Source: Endomicrobium sp. (lineage in GTDB: Bacteria > Elusimicrobiota > Endomicrobiia > Endomicrobiales > Endomicrobiaceae). Taken from it: 5,684 bases of DNA. The translations under genes were made by a program, and so were the position numbers. Below, piece by piece: positions 1 through 5,684 of this stretch. The notes under the pieces are model-generated. The model searched no databases. It was not told the DNA's origin and saw only the letters and a list, made by a program, of their open reading frames with translations. The stretch is taken from assembly GCA_031264425.1 (NCBI GenBank), contig JAISDY010000145.1:1-5684 (forward strand), read 5' to 3'. Position 1 is the stretch's first letter, and each line of letters opens with the position of its first letter.

Positions 1-987
1 GGTTTGTATTTGCCTCATTTAAGAAACGCTGTTTACGGCATGTTGTTAAAGGCGGAGGAATTTTATAATAAAACTATGCTTAGAAGGGCGTCTTGGAACG
101 TTTTTGACTTTAACTGCGACTCGCGTGAGAAATATTTGTATGAAAGCAAGACGCAAAATATCTATGTGTCGCCTTCAAACGGCGGGTCAATCTTTGAATG
201 GGACGTTTTTAAGTTTCACCATAATCTGCTTGACGTTTTGACAAGAAGATATGAATCTTATCATAAAAAACTTAAGGATAATTTGGGAAAAATGCTTCTT
301 ATAAATGACAATGATTCTCAAGTTCACAATATACACAGCGATTTAATAAGAGTGAAAGAAATGGATCTTGATAAGTACTTGGTGTATGACAAGTATAAAA
401 GAGCGTCGTTAATAGATCATTTTTTTACAAATAACGTGACGTATGAAGAATGTGTGTTTGATCGTTATGAAGAAAAGGGCGACTTCTTTGCGGGGGAGTA
501 CAAATCTCAGATAAAGCATGACAGAAAATTTTTAAAAAAGAATTCAAGACTTGTCCTTTACAGATACGGAAAAGTTGACGGTAAAGACGTTAAAGTTACA
601 AAAGAAATTTTCATTACTCCGAACGGTTACGGCGTTAAATACGAAATAAAGAATAATTCAAATGAAAATTTGGATATTTGTTTTGCTCCGGAACAGATTT
701 TTGCGTTTACGTCAAAAAGCGGAGACGATTCTTCGGTTCTAAAGACTGTTGACATATGGAAAAGATACGATAGTTATTTAAATATGGAAATTGAAGTTAA
801 ATTTTCTGAAAAAAGCGAAGTTTTTGTTTATCCTATTGAAACTGTTTCAAATTCAGACAATGGATTTGAGAAAACTTATCAAGGAACCGTTGTGATTCCT
901 CTCGTAAAATTTTTGATCAAGCCGAATGAGATTAAAACGTTTTCTTTTACTACAAGCGCAAATTTAAAGAAACAGAAAGGATTATAA
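1..987 (+). CDS. GH57 alpha-amylase/4-alpha-glucanotransferase, C-terminal part (5' end outside window)
   Basis: This is the C-terminal 328 residues of a glycoside hydrolase family 57 enzyme that cleaves or transfers alpha-1,4-glucan chains (glycogen, maltodextrin), probably in the cytoplasm. The frame is open from base 1, so the gene begins upstream; the TTG at base 4 lies inside a conserved stretch and is not a start. Numbering from base 1, residues 1-20 (GLYLPHLRNAVYG) look like the end of the middle domain (former DUF1925). From about residue 35 to the end is the beta-rich C-terminal domain (former DUF1926, AmyA-gluc_C), with GGSIFEWD at 61-68, LTRRYESYH at 80-88 and LVYDKYKRASLIDHFF at 127-142. 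The catalytic barrel with its Glu and Asp is outside the window, so amylase and glucanotransferase cannot be told apart. The stop lies 4 bp before the EIIC gene, which suggests cotranscription with the PTS genes. The family call is secure; the exact activity is not. Confidence 0.87.
   Translation, partial: GLYLPHLRNAVYGMLLKAEEFYNKTMLRRASWNVFDFNCDSREKYLYESKTQNIYVSPSNGGSIFEWDVFKFHHNLLDVLTRRYESYHKKLKDNLGKMLLINDNDSQVHNIHSDLIRVKEMDLDKYLVYDKYKRASLIDHFFTNNVTYEECVFDRYEEKGDFFAGEYKSQIKHDRKFLKKNSRLVLYRYGKVDGKDVKVTKEIFITPNGYGVKYEIKNNSNENLDICFAPEQIFAFTSKSGDDSSVLKTVDIWKRYDSYLNMEIEVKFSEKSEVFVYPIETVSNSDNGFEKTYQGTVVIPLVKFLIKPNEIKTFSFTTSANLKKQKGL
976..981 (+). promoter_or_regulatory. Ribosome binding site for the GTG-started EIIC gene
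   Basis: AAAGGA lies 10 bases before the GTG at 992, inside the last codons of the GH57 gene. It supports GTG as the EIIC start, since the next in-frame ATG (near 1061) would remove the conserved N-terminal segment of EIIC. Confidence 0.6.
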
Positions 988-991
988 AATT

Positions 992-1633
992 GTGAATATT
1001 TTTCTTGTTTCTTTTATCGGAGCATTGTGCAGCGCGGACATAACGGCTTTTGGGCAGTTTATGATTTATCGTCCTATATTTTGCGCTCCGATTATTGGGT
1101 TTTTTTCAGGCGATGCGATTACGGGTCTTTGTATAGGGATTATATCGGAGTTATTTTGGATAAAAACTATTCCTATGGGAGTAGCTGTTATTATAGACGT
1201 TTCAATGATAGGTATTTTATCTACTTTTTGGGCATGCACGTATTTCCCGGGACATAAAGATGCGGCAATTTTAAGCATACTTTTAGCTATTCCTTTCGCT
1301 TATTTATACAGATGGATTGATATATTGGGGAGAAAACTTAACGTTAAAATAATGTATTGGGTGGAAGGCGGCGTTAAAGATGTTAAAAATTGGCGTATAG
1401 AATTTGGCGTTTGGTCAGGGTTACTTCTTTTTCTTTTAAGGGCTTTTTTGTTTTATTTATTTGCTATTGCAGTCGGAAGCAAGCTGCTTTGTGATATTTA
1501 TGCGGGACTGCCGAAATATATTTTAGACGGATTAGCGAAAGCATGGTATTTGTTTCCAGTGGCAGGTTTTGGAGTGGTGTATAATTTGACTAATATAAGA
1601 GCTTTATTTCTAGGGGATTCCAGAAATGATTAA
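992..1633 (+). CDS. PTS system mannose/fructose/sorbose-family EIIC component
   Basis: This is an integral membrane subunit of a mannose-family phosphotransferase system. With EIID it forms the sugar channel; it has no phosphorylation site itself. At 213 residues it is shorter than most EIIC proteins of the family (roughly 240-270). Family marks are FGQFMIYRP at residues 20-28, GDAITGL at 40-46 and ELFWIKTIPMGVAVIID at 53-69, matching the usual FGQFMISRP, GDxxTGL and the Glu/Leu-rich segment ending in Asp. Hydrophobic stretches lie near 29-52, 59-78, 88-106, 139-162 and 187-203, with a polar loop around 108-137. The start is GTG, supported by an AAAGGA site and by conserved sequence beginning at once. 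The gene starts 4 bp after the GH57 stop and its last 8 bases overlap EIID. No EIIA or EIIB gene precedes it. The substrate cannot be read from the sequence. Confidence 0.88.
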   Translation: MNIFLVSFIGALCSADITAFGQFMIYRPIFCAPIIGFFSGDAITGLCIGIISELFWIKTIPMGVAVIIDVSMIGILSTFWACTYFPGHKDAAILSILLAIPFAYLYRWIDILGRKLNVKIMYWVEGGVKDVKNWRIEFGVWSGLLLFLLRAFLFYLFAIAVGSKLLCDIYAGLPKYILDGLAKAWYLFPVAGFGVVYNLTNIRALFLGDSRND

Positions 1634-2408
1634 ACTGTATTCAAGAACTTTCATAAGAAGTTTTTTTCTGCAGTCATTGTGGAATTACGAGCGAATGCAA
1701 AATATAGGTTTTGTTTTTATGTTAAGACCAATTTTTGACGAGCTTTACACTGTGGAAAAAGAGAAAAAGGAAACTCTTTTAAGGCACATAGGATACTTTA
1801 ATACTCAACCGTATATGGTTGGCATAATAGTGGGAATAGTTGCCAACATGGAAAAAGAAATAGCCAAGACGGAACCGGCTAATCGCATGGAAATAATACG
1901 CGATATGAAGAGAGTTAAAAGCAATATGGCAGGTCCTCTTGCGGCTATAGGCGAGCCTTTTTTCTATGGAGATCTTAGAACTATGCTGTCATTTTTGAGT
2001 ATGGCTATAATGGTTATATTCGCCACTAGATTAGCAGAGTGTATTATTTTAGCGCCGATTGTTTTTATATTGCTTTATAATTCCTTACATTTATGGACGA
2101 GAATTTCTCTTTTATACGAAGGTTTCAAATATGGTGGTAACAGTATGAAAGCTCTAGTTCATTTTAACTCAATGTCAGATGTTATTCGTTTTGGAGTCTT
2201 TATAATGTTTCTTGCGGCTTTTTCTTTATATTTAGCCGTTTTTGGTTTTAGTAATGAAGGAAGACTTTTCAATTCGGGCTATATTGATTTATTTGTATAT
2301 ATAGCGATCTTTTTATTTTCGTTTTTTGCGGCAAGTAAATTCGGTCCGATATTTTCTATGTTTTCCGTTTTAATCATATGCATAATAATATCTGTTTTAG
2401 GAATATAA
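1626..2408 (+). CDS. PTS system mannose/fructose/sorbose-family EIID component
   Basis: This is the second membrane subunit of the Man-family permease, 260 residues against a usual 265-285. It works with EIIC to carry sugar to EIIB for phosphorylation. The amphipathic N-terminal half carries the family signatures: LQSLWNYERMQNIGF at residues 15-29, HIGYFNTQPYM at 54-64 and MAGPLAAIGEPFF at 101-113. Most relatives have GIGD or AIGD at the last site; here it is IGE. Membrane segments follow near 120-150, 190-210 and 220-258. The ATG at 1626 overlaps the EIIC stop by 8 bases (ATGATTAA), and AGGGGA at 1612-1617 gives an 8-base spacer, so translation is probably coupled to EIIC. HPr follows after 2 bp. 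Both membrane subunits look full and in frame, with no sign of decay apart from being slightly short. Confidence 0.9.
   Translation: MIKLYSRTFIRSFFLQSLWNYERMQNIGFVFMLRPIFDELYTVEKEKKETLLRHIGYFNTQPYMVGIIVGIVANMEKEIAKTEPANRMEIIRDMKRVKSNMAGPLAAIGEPFFYGDLRTMLSFLSMAIMVIFATRLAECIILAPIVFILLYNSLHLWTRISLLYEGFKYGGNSMKALVHFNSMSDVIRFGVFIMFLAAFSLYLAVFGFSNEGRLFNSGYIDLFVYIAIFLFSFFAASKFGPIFSMFSVLIICIIISVLGI
2399..2402 (+). promoter_or_regulatory. Ribosome binding site fixing the HPr start
   Basis: AGGA sits at the very end of the EIID gene, 8 bases before the ATG at 2411. It favours this ATG over the in-frame ATG at 2378, which would add 11 residues with no match to HPr and lie deep inside EIID. Confidence 0.6.
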
Positions 2409-2410
2409 AA

Positions 2411-2674
2411 ATGAAAGAAAAAATTATAGTCGTTTCAAATAAAGCGGGATTACACGCAAGACCTGCCGCGACTCTTGTTCAAACTCTGAGTAAATATCAG
2501 GCAGGCGTCAAAATTTTAAAAGATGATTTTGAGGTTGATGCTAAAAGCGTAATGGGTGTTATGGCATTAGCGGCTGCTTACGGAAGCAAACTAAAATTCA
2601 TTGCAGACGGTCCTGATGAATATGAGGCTATTGCTGCCGTAGAAAATTTGTTTGATTCTAAATTTGGCGAATAG
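2411..2674 (+). CDS. ptsH: Phosphocarrier protein HPr
   Basis: HPr is the small cytoplasmic phosphocarrier that takes phosphate from Enzyme I on a histidine and passes it to EIIA domains. The 87-residue product has the normal family length. The active-site motif NKAGLHARPAA puts the phosphorylated histidine at residue 15 with Arg17 and Pro18 next to it. The regulatory site KSVMGVM puts a serine at residue 46, the position phosphorylated by HPr kinase/phosphorylase in Gram-positive bacteria and many others, so this HPr could act in both transport and regulation. The start at 2411 gives canonical numbering and has its own AGGA site. The gene lies 2 bp after EIID and 8 bp before Enzyme I, the classic ptsH-ptsI order. 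No HPr kinase gene is in the window. Confidence 0.96.
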   Translation: MKEKIIVVSNKAGLHARPAATLVQTLSKYQAGVKILKDDFEVDAKSVMGVMALAAAYGSKLKFIADGPDEYEAIAAVENLFDSKFGE

Positions 2675-2677
2675 GAG
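2673..2677 (+). promoter_or_regulatory. Ribosome binding site of ptsI
   Basis: AGGAG overlaps the HPr stop codon (TAG at 2672-2674) and ends 5 bases before the ATG at 2683. It supports this start and suggests translation of ptsI is coupled to ptsH. Confidence 0.7.
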
Positions 2678-2682
2678 CTGAT

Positions 2683-4437
2683 ATGTTTGTTGATAGAGAT
2701 ATAGTCCTAGAAGGTATTGCCGCGTCTCCGGGCATTGCCATAGGAAAAGTTTTTCTTCTAGAAGAAGAAGGTTTTTGTTTCATCCACAAAGAAATTCCCA
2801 AATCTTTTAGAGAAGCCGAAAAAAAACGGTTTGATGATGCTATAGAAAAAACTAGAAGCGAGTTCACGGTTACGTACGACAAAATTAATGATGTTCTTGG
2901 GGAAAATTACGCCCATATAGCAGACGTTCATCTTTTGATTTTAGATGATCCCACATTAAAAAAAGACGTATATAAACTTATAGCCGACGGTGTCAATGCC
3001 GAATATGCTCTTTTTAAAGTTCTTGATAAAATTATTCGTTCTTTTGAGAATATAAATGATAGCTTTTTCAAAGAAAGAAAAGTTGATATTCAAGACGTGG
3101 GGGAAAAAATTCTTGAAAATCTTTTTGGCAAAAAAGGGAAAAACCTTGCAACAGTAAATGAAGAGTCCATCATTATCGCAAACAATTTGACGCCGTCTGA
3201 CACAGTATCGGTTAGAGGAAAAAAGATTGTGGGATTTGCTACCGATATTGGCGGAAAGACTTCCCATACGGCGATTATCGCACAAGGGCTTGCCATACCT
3301 GCCGTAGTGGGGCTTAAAAATATATCTTCGCTTGTTAAAACCGGCGAAACGATAATAATTGATGGCGACAAAGGCGAAGTTGTATTAAACCCCTCTTCCA
3401 AAACTTTGCTGCATTACAAAAATAAATACGATTTGCAATTGTCAAGAACGGTAGAATTAGAGAAACTTAAAAATTTAACGTCAGAAACTACGGATAATCA
3501 CAAAATTTTTATTTTTGCCAATATTGACCATTCGGATGAAGTGCCGCTTATTTTGAATAAAGGCGCGGTGGGCATAGGACTCTACAGAACGGAAACAATA
3601 TATTTTAATCGCGATTCTATCCCTAAGGAAGAGGAACATTTTGACACATACTCTAAAGTAGTACAACAAATATCGCCTTATGCCATTACAATAAGAACGT
3701 TTGACTTGGGAGGCGATAAACTTACTAAAATGGGATTATTAAATCTAGGTTTTGAATCCAATCCGTTTTTGGGATTAAGATCTATAAGATTGTGTCTTAA
3801 ATACCCTGAAATATTTATAAGCCAGTTAAGGGCTATCTTAAGAGTTTCCGTTTTAGGAAAAGTAAAATTGATGTATCCGATGATTTCGGGTCTTGCCGAA
3901 CTAAGAGCGGCAAACGCTATTCTTGACAAAGTGAAAGAAGATTTAAGAAAAGAAAACGTAAAGTTTGACGAAGATATGGAAGTTGGCGTTATGATAGAAA
4001 TACCGTCAGCTGTAGCGGTGATTGATTCCATTGCGAAAGAAGTGGATTTTGTATCAATAGGAACTAATGATTTGATACAATATACGCTGGCTGTGGATAG
4101 GGTTAACGAAAACGTCGCCTATTTATATGATCCCATGCATCCGGCAATTTTGAGGTTTATAAAACGTATTATTGACGAAGGGCATAAAGCTGGAATAAAA
4201 GTTGCCATGTGTGGAGAAATGGCGGGAGAGCCAAAGTACACGCCTATTATTTTAGGCATGGGTCTTGATGAATTTAGCGTGCCTCCGTCGCAAATTGCGC
4301 CAATTAAAAAAATAGTAAGAAGTATTTCATTTGTGGATTGTAAAACTATGGCGGATAAAGTTTTAAAATTAGAAGATAGTAAGTCAATTTTAAAAGAGAT
4401 TGATTTATTTTATGAGACAAGAGGTATAAATGCTTAA
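2683..4437 (+). CDS. ptsI: PTS Enzyme I (phosphoenolpyruvate-protein phosphotransferase)
   Basis: Enzyme I starts the PTS relay in the cytoplasm by moving phosphate from PEP to its own histidine and then to HPr. The 584 residues match the family (about 570-580). The N-terminal HPr-binding domain begins with GIAASPGIAIGK (11-22) and includes HLLILDDP (83-90). The swivelling phosphohistidine domain has GGKTSHTAI with active His195. The C-terminal PEP-binding barrel has GLYRTE (Arg302), RTFDLGGDK (Arg338), MIEIPSA (Glu439), IGTNDLIQY (Asp463) and MCGEMAGE (Cys510). These correspond to E. coli His189, Arg296, Arg332, Glu431, Asp455 and Cys502, so every key residue I checked is present. There is no N-terminal GAF domain, so this is the sugar-PTS enzyme and not PtsP. 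It follows HPr by 8 bp, and its last 8 bases overlap the Nudix gene. Confidence 0.97.
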   Translation: MFVDRDIVLEGIAASPGIAIGKVFLLEEEGFCFIHKEIPKSFREAEKKRFDDAIEKTRSEFTVTYDKINDVLGENYAHIADVHLLILDDPTLKKDVYKLIADGVNAEYALFKVLDKIIRSFENINDSFFKERKVDIQDVGEKILENLFGKKGKNLATVNEESIIIANNLTPSDTVSVRGKKIVGFATDIGGKTSHTAIIAQGLAIPAVVGLKNISSLVKTGETIIIDGDKGEVVLNPSSKTLLHYKNKYDLQLSRTVELEKLKNLTSETTDNHKIFIFANIDHSDEVPLILNKGAVGIGLYRTETIYFNRDSIPKEEEHFDTYSKVVQQISPYAITIRTFDLGGDKLTKMGLLNLGFESNPFLGLRSIRLCLKYPEIFISQLRAILRVSVLGKVKLMYPMISGLAELRAANAILDKVKEDLRKENVKFDEDMEVGVMIEIPSAVAVIDSIAKEVDFVSIGTNDLIQYTLAVDRVNENVAYLYDPMHPAILRFIKRIIDEGHKAGIKVAMCGEMAGEPKYTPIILGMGLDEFSVPPSQIAPIKKIVRSISFVDCKTMADKVLKLEDSKSILKEIDLFYETRGINA

Positions 4438-4870
4438 AGAAACTTCCTGCGGAGCTGTAGTTTATAAGATGACGCGAGACGGTGTGCCTATTTTTCTACT
4501 TGTTAATTCTAAAAGAAGCGACAGATGGGGGTTTCCAAAAGGTCATATTGAAAATGGAGAAAGCGAAACTGAAACCGCTAAGCGAGAAATTTTTGAAGAA
4601 ACGGGAATAAAAAATGTAAAGTTTGTTGAAAATTTCAGACAAGAAGACGTCTATTTAATTAATGGCGCTTTAGATGAAACCAAAGGTCGCATAGTTGAAA
4701 AGCATTCGGTTTATTTTCTTGCTTTGGCTTTGGAAGATGCTTTAGATTTTGATAAAAATGAAATATCAAAAGTGGAATGGGTGGACATAAACAAAGCCCA
4801 AGAGTTTCTGTCTTTTGACAATCAAAAAAAAATTATAAAATTAGCTTACGATAAAGTTATTGGAGGATAG
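4430..4870 (+). CDS. Nudix hydrolase, Ap4A hydrolase-like
   Basis: This is a 146-residue Nudix hydrolase, which cleaves a nucleoside diphosphate linked to another group using Mg2+ or Mn2+. The full Nudix box GX5EX7REUXEEXGU runs from Gly38 to Ile60, with Arg52, Glu53, Glu56 and Glu57 present. The stretch RWGFPKGHIENGE (32-44) just before and into the box is typical of bacterial and animal diadenosine tetraphosphate hydrolases, so Ap4A or a similar dinucleotide is the likely substrate; NTP or capped-RNA pyrophosphohydrolase activity is possible. The ATG at 4430 overlaps the ptsI stop by 8 bases (ATGCTTAA), with GAGGT at 4421-4425 as ribosome site, so it is probably coupled to ptsI. The next gene begins 2 bp after its stop. 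The family call is very firm; the substrate is inferred. Confidence 0.92.
   Translation: MLKETSCGAVVYKMTRDGVPIFLLVNSKRSDRWGFPKGHIENGESETETAKREIFEETGIKNVKFVENFRQEDVYLINGALDETKGRIVEKHSVYFLALALEDALDFDKNEISKVEWVDINKAQEFLSFDNQKKIIKLAYDKVIGG
4862..4866 (+). promoter_or_regulatory. Ribosome binding site of the Bax inhibitor-1-like gene
   Basis: GGAGG lies in the last codons of the Nudix gene with a 6-base spacer to the ATG at 4873. It is the strongest Shine-Dalgarno match in the window and fixes this start. Confidence 0.7.
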
Positions 4871-4872
4871 TT

Positions 4873-5583
4873 ATGAGTAATCCGCTTTTGAAAGACAGCG
4901 TTTTTCAAACGCCTGTCAGAAACGCAGAAGTTATGACAGTTTCCGGTACAATAAACAAAAGTATAATTTTGTGGGTTTTGCTTGCCGCGGGCGCATTTTA
5001 TTCTTGGACTCATCCAAACATTATAATGCCGTTGACGCTGCCTATCTTGTTAGGAGGCTTTGTCTTGGCTATAATTTCGTCTTTTAAGATGAATTTGTCG
5101 CCGTTTTTGTCGCCTATTTATGCTGTTTGCGAAGGTCTTGTTTTGGGAGTCATTTCCATTTATTTTGAAAAATCATACCCCGGCATTGTCGTAAATGCCG
5201 TGCTGTTGACTATGTGCGTTCTGTTTTGTATGCTTGCAGCTTATAAAACGGGGATGCTCAGAGCCACGCCAAGATTTAAGAAAATCGTTATACTTTCAAC
5301 ATTTGCCATAGCTCTTGTATATTTAATTGATTTATTGATGGGTGCTTTTGGCGCAAGAGGATTTAATTTTTTGTCAGATTCTTCGGGTCTTGGAATAATA
5401 ATCAGTCTTATAATAGTTGCTATTGCCTCTTTAAATCTCATTATAGATTTTGATTTAATTGAACGATGCGCACAGTATGGGGCGCCTAAATATATGGAAT
5501 GGTACAGCTCTTTTGCCTTAATGGTAACGCTGGTATGGCTTTATCTTGAAATACTAAGACTTCTTTCCAGAACGAGAAATTAG
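4873..5583 (+). CDS. Bax inhibitor-1/YccA-like membrane protein (COG4760 type)
   Basis: This 236-residue integral membrane protein fits the bacterial BaxI_1 (PF12811/COG4760) branch of the Bax inhibitor-1 superfamily. The soluble N-terminus SNPLLKDSVF leads to MTVSGTINKS (21-30), a mark of this branch. About seven hydrophobic segments follow, near 30-46, 50-69, 79-97, 104-124, 136-157, 170-191 and 206-231. Other family features are SPIYAVCEGLVLGVIS (80-95, with Glu87 in the membrane) and DFDLIE with Asp192, Asp194 and Glu197 before the last helix. Some BI-1 relatives such as BsYetJ are pH-gated calcium leak channels that use paired aspartates; whether this branch does so is unknown, so the function here is open. 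It lies 2 bp after the Nudix gene and 2 bp before engB. No signal peptide or truncation is seen. Confidence 0.87.
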   Translation: MSNPLLKDSVFQTPVRNAEVMTVSGTINKSIILWVLLAAGAFYSWTHPNIIMPLTLPILLGGFVLAIISSFKMNLSPFLSPIYAVCEGLVLGVISIYFEKSYPGIVVNAVLLTMCVLFCMLAAYKTGMLRATPRFKKIVILSTFAIALVYLIDLLMGAFGARGFNFLSDSSGLGIIISLIIVAIASLNLIIDFDLIERCAQYGAPKYMEWYSSFALMVTLVWLYLEILRLLSRTRN

Positions 5584-5585
5584 AA

Positions 5586-5684
5586 ATGCTTGAAAAGACG
5601 GTGTTTTTTAGGGCGGAGTCAAATGCAAAATTACTTCCTCAAAGTATGGCTGAAGTTATTTTATCCGGTAGGTCTAATGTAGGC
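5586..5684 (+). CDS. engB: Ribosome biogenesis GTPase EngB/YsxC, N-terminal 33 residues (3' end outside window)
   Basis: This is the start of a gene cut by the window edge. The 33 visible residues end in AEVILSGRSNVG, which matches the beginning of the P-loop (GRSNVGKS) of EngB/YihA/YsxC, a small TrmE-Era-type GTPase needed for assembly of the large ribosomal subunit. The short leader FFRAESNAKLLPQSMAEV fits the usual roughly 30 residues before the P-loop in this family. The ATG at 5586 follows the upstream stop by 2 bp; the ribosome site is weak (GAG at 5574-5576), so translation may depend on the gene before it. The switch regions and G4 motif that would confirm it are not in the window, but the GRSNVG form of the Walker A motif is distinctive. 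Confidence 0.85.
   Translation, partial: MLEKTVFFRAESNAKLLPQSMAEVILSGRSNVG

Noticed and set aside
4..987. TTG at base 4 as a start for a free-standing C-terminal GH57 protein.
   Set aside because: The codon before it (Gly) continues the conserved GLYLPHLR motif, and the frame is open to the window edge, so the gene is cut by the window and not truncated in nature as far as can be seen.
1027..1278. Overlapping open frames on both strands inside the EIIC gene.
   Set aside because: EIIC motifs cover the same bases in the frame starting at 992, and the alternative products resemble no family.
2378..2410. In-frame upstream ATG giving an HPr extended by 11 residues.
   Set aside because: The extra residues do not match HPr, they lie inside EIID, and the ATG at 2411 has an AGGA site and gives canonical His15/Ser46 numbering.
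2753..2766. Perfect 14-base palindrome TTCTTCTAGAAGAA, a possible operator.
   Set aside because: It lies inside ptsI and is explained by Phe-Leu-Leu-Glu-Glu codons; no second copy or nearby promoter was seen.
2956..4031. Several open frames of 62-117 codons on the minus strand opposite ptsI.
   Set aside because: The + strand here encodes a full Enzyme I with all key residues; the minus-strand products have no recognisable motif and no good ribosome sites, so they are shadows.
5181..5200. Perfect 7-bp inverted repeat with a 6-base loop (CGGCATT ... AATGCCG), a possible terminator or RNA structure.
   Set aside because: It lies in the middle of the BI-1-like coding region and is followed by TGCTGTTGAC, not a T tract; one such hairpin is expected by chance in a window this size.

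Overview
The window is an AT-rich, fully packed bacterial gene string with all eight genes on the + strand. No intergenic gap exceeds 8 bp, and two junctions overlap by 8 bp. It reads as one continuous operon segment with both ends cut by the window. The protein families, AT-rich codon use and mix of Man-family PTS genes with a GH57 enzyme would suit an anaerobic, fermentative bacterium. An Elusimicrobiota/Endomicrobium-like source is my best guess, but this is recall of similar gene content, not something the sequence proves.

Layout, left to right. Bases 1-987 are the C-terminal part of a GH57 alpha-amylase/4-alpha-glucanotransferase. Bases 992-1633 encode a mannose-family PTS EIIC, and 1626-2408 the matching EIID. 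Next come HPr (2411-2674) and Enzyme I (2683-4437), both with their phosphorylatable histidines and other key residues intact. These are followed by a Nudix hydrolase of the Ap4A-hydrolase type (4430-4870), a seven-helix Bax inhibitor-1/YccA-like membrane protein (4873-5583), and the first 33 codons of the ribosome-assembly GTPase EngB/YsxC (5586 to the window end).

How the genes work together: EI takes phosphate from PEP and passes it to HPr. HPr would hand it to a Man-type EIIA, then to EIIB, which phosphorylates the sugar moving through the EIIC-EIID membrane pair. The soluble EIIA and EIIB are absent here: only 4 bp separate the GH57 gene from EIIC, and EIID is followed directly by HPr. 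They must be encoded elsewhere, or the membrane pair works without them or has lost its function. HPr carries Ser46 in the usual regulatory context, so an HPr kinase elsewhere in the genome is plausible. The GH57 enzyme acts on alpha-glucans (glycogen or maltodextrin), so the cluster may join sugar uptake to glucan storage. The last three genes are housekeeping or stress-type functions with no clear link to sugar transport.

I saw no RNA gene, CRISPR array, mobile element, convincing terminator or promoter. The main item for a second look is the PTS cluster that has EIIC, EIID, HPr and EI but no EIIA or EIIB. I did not find a clearly new system.
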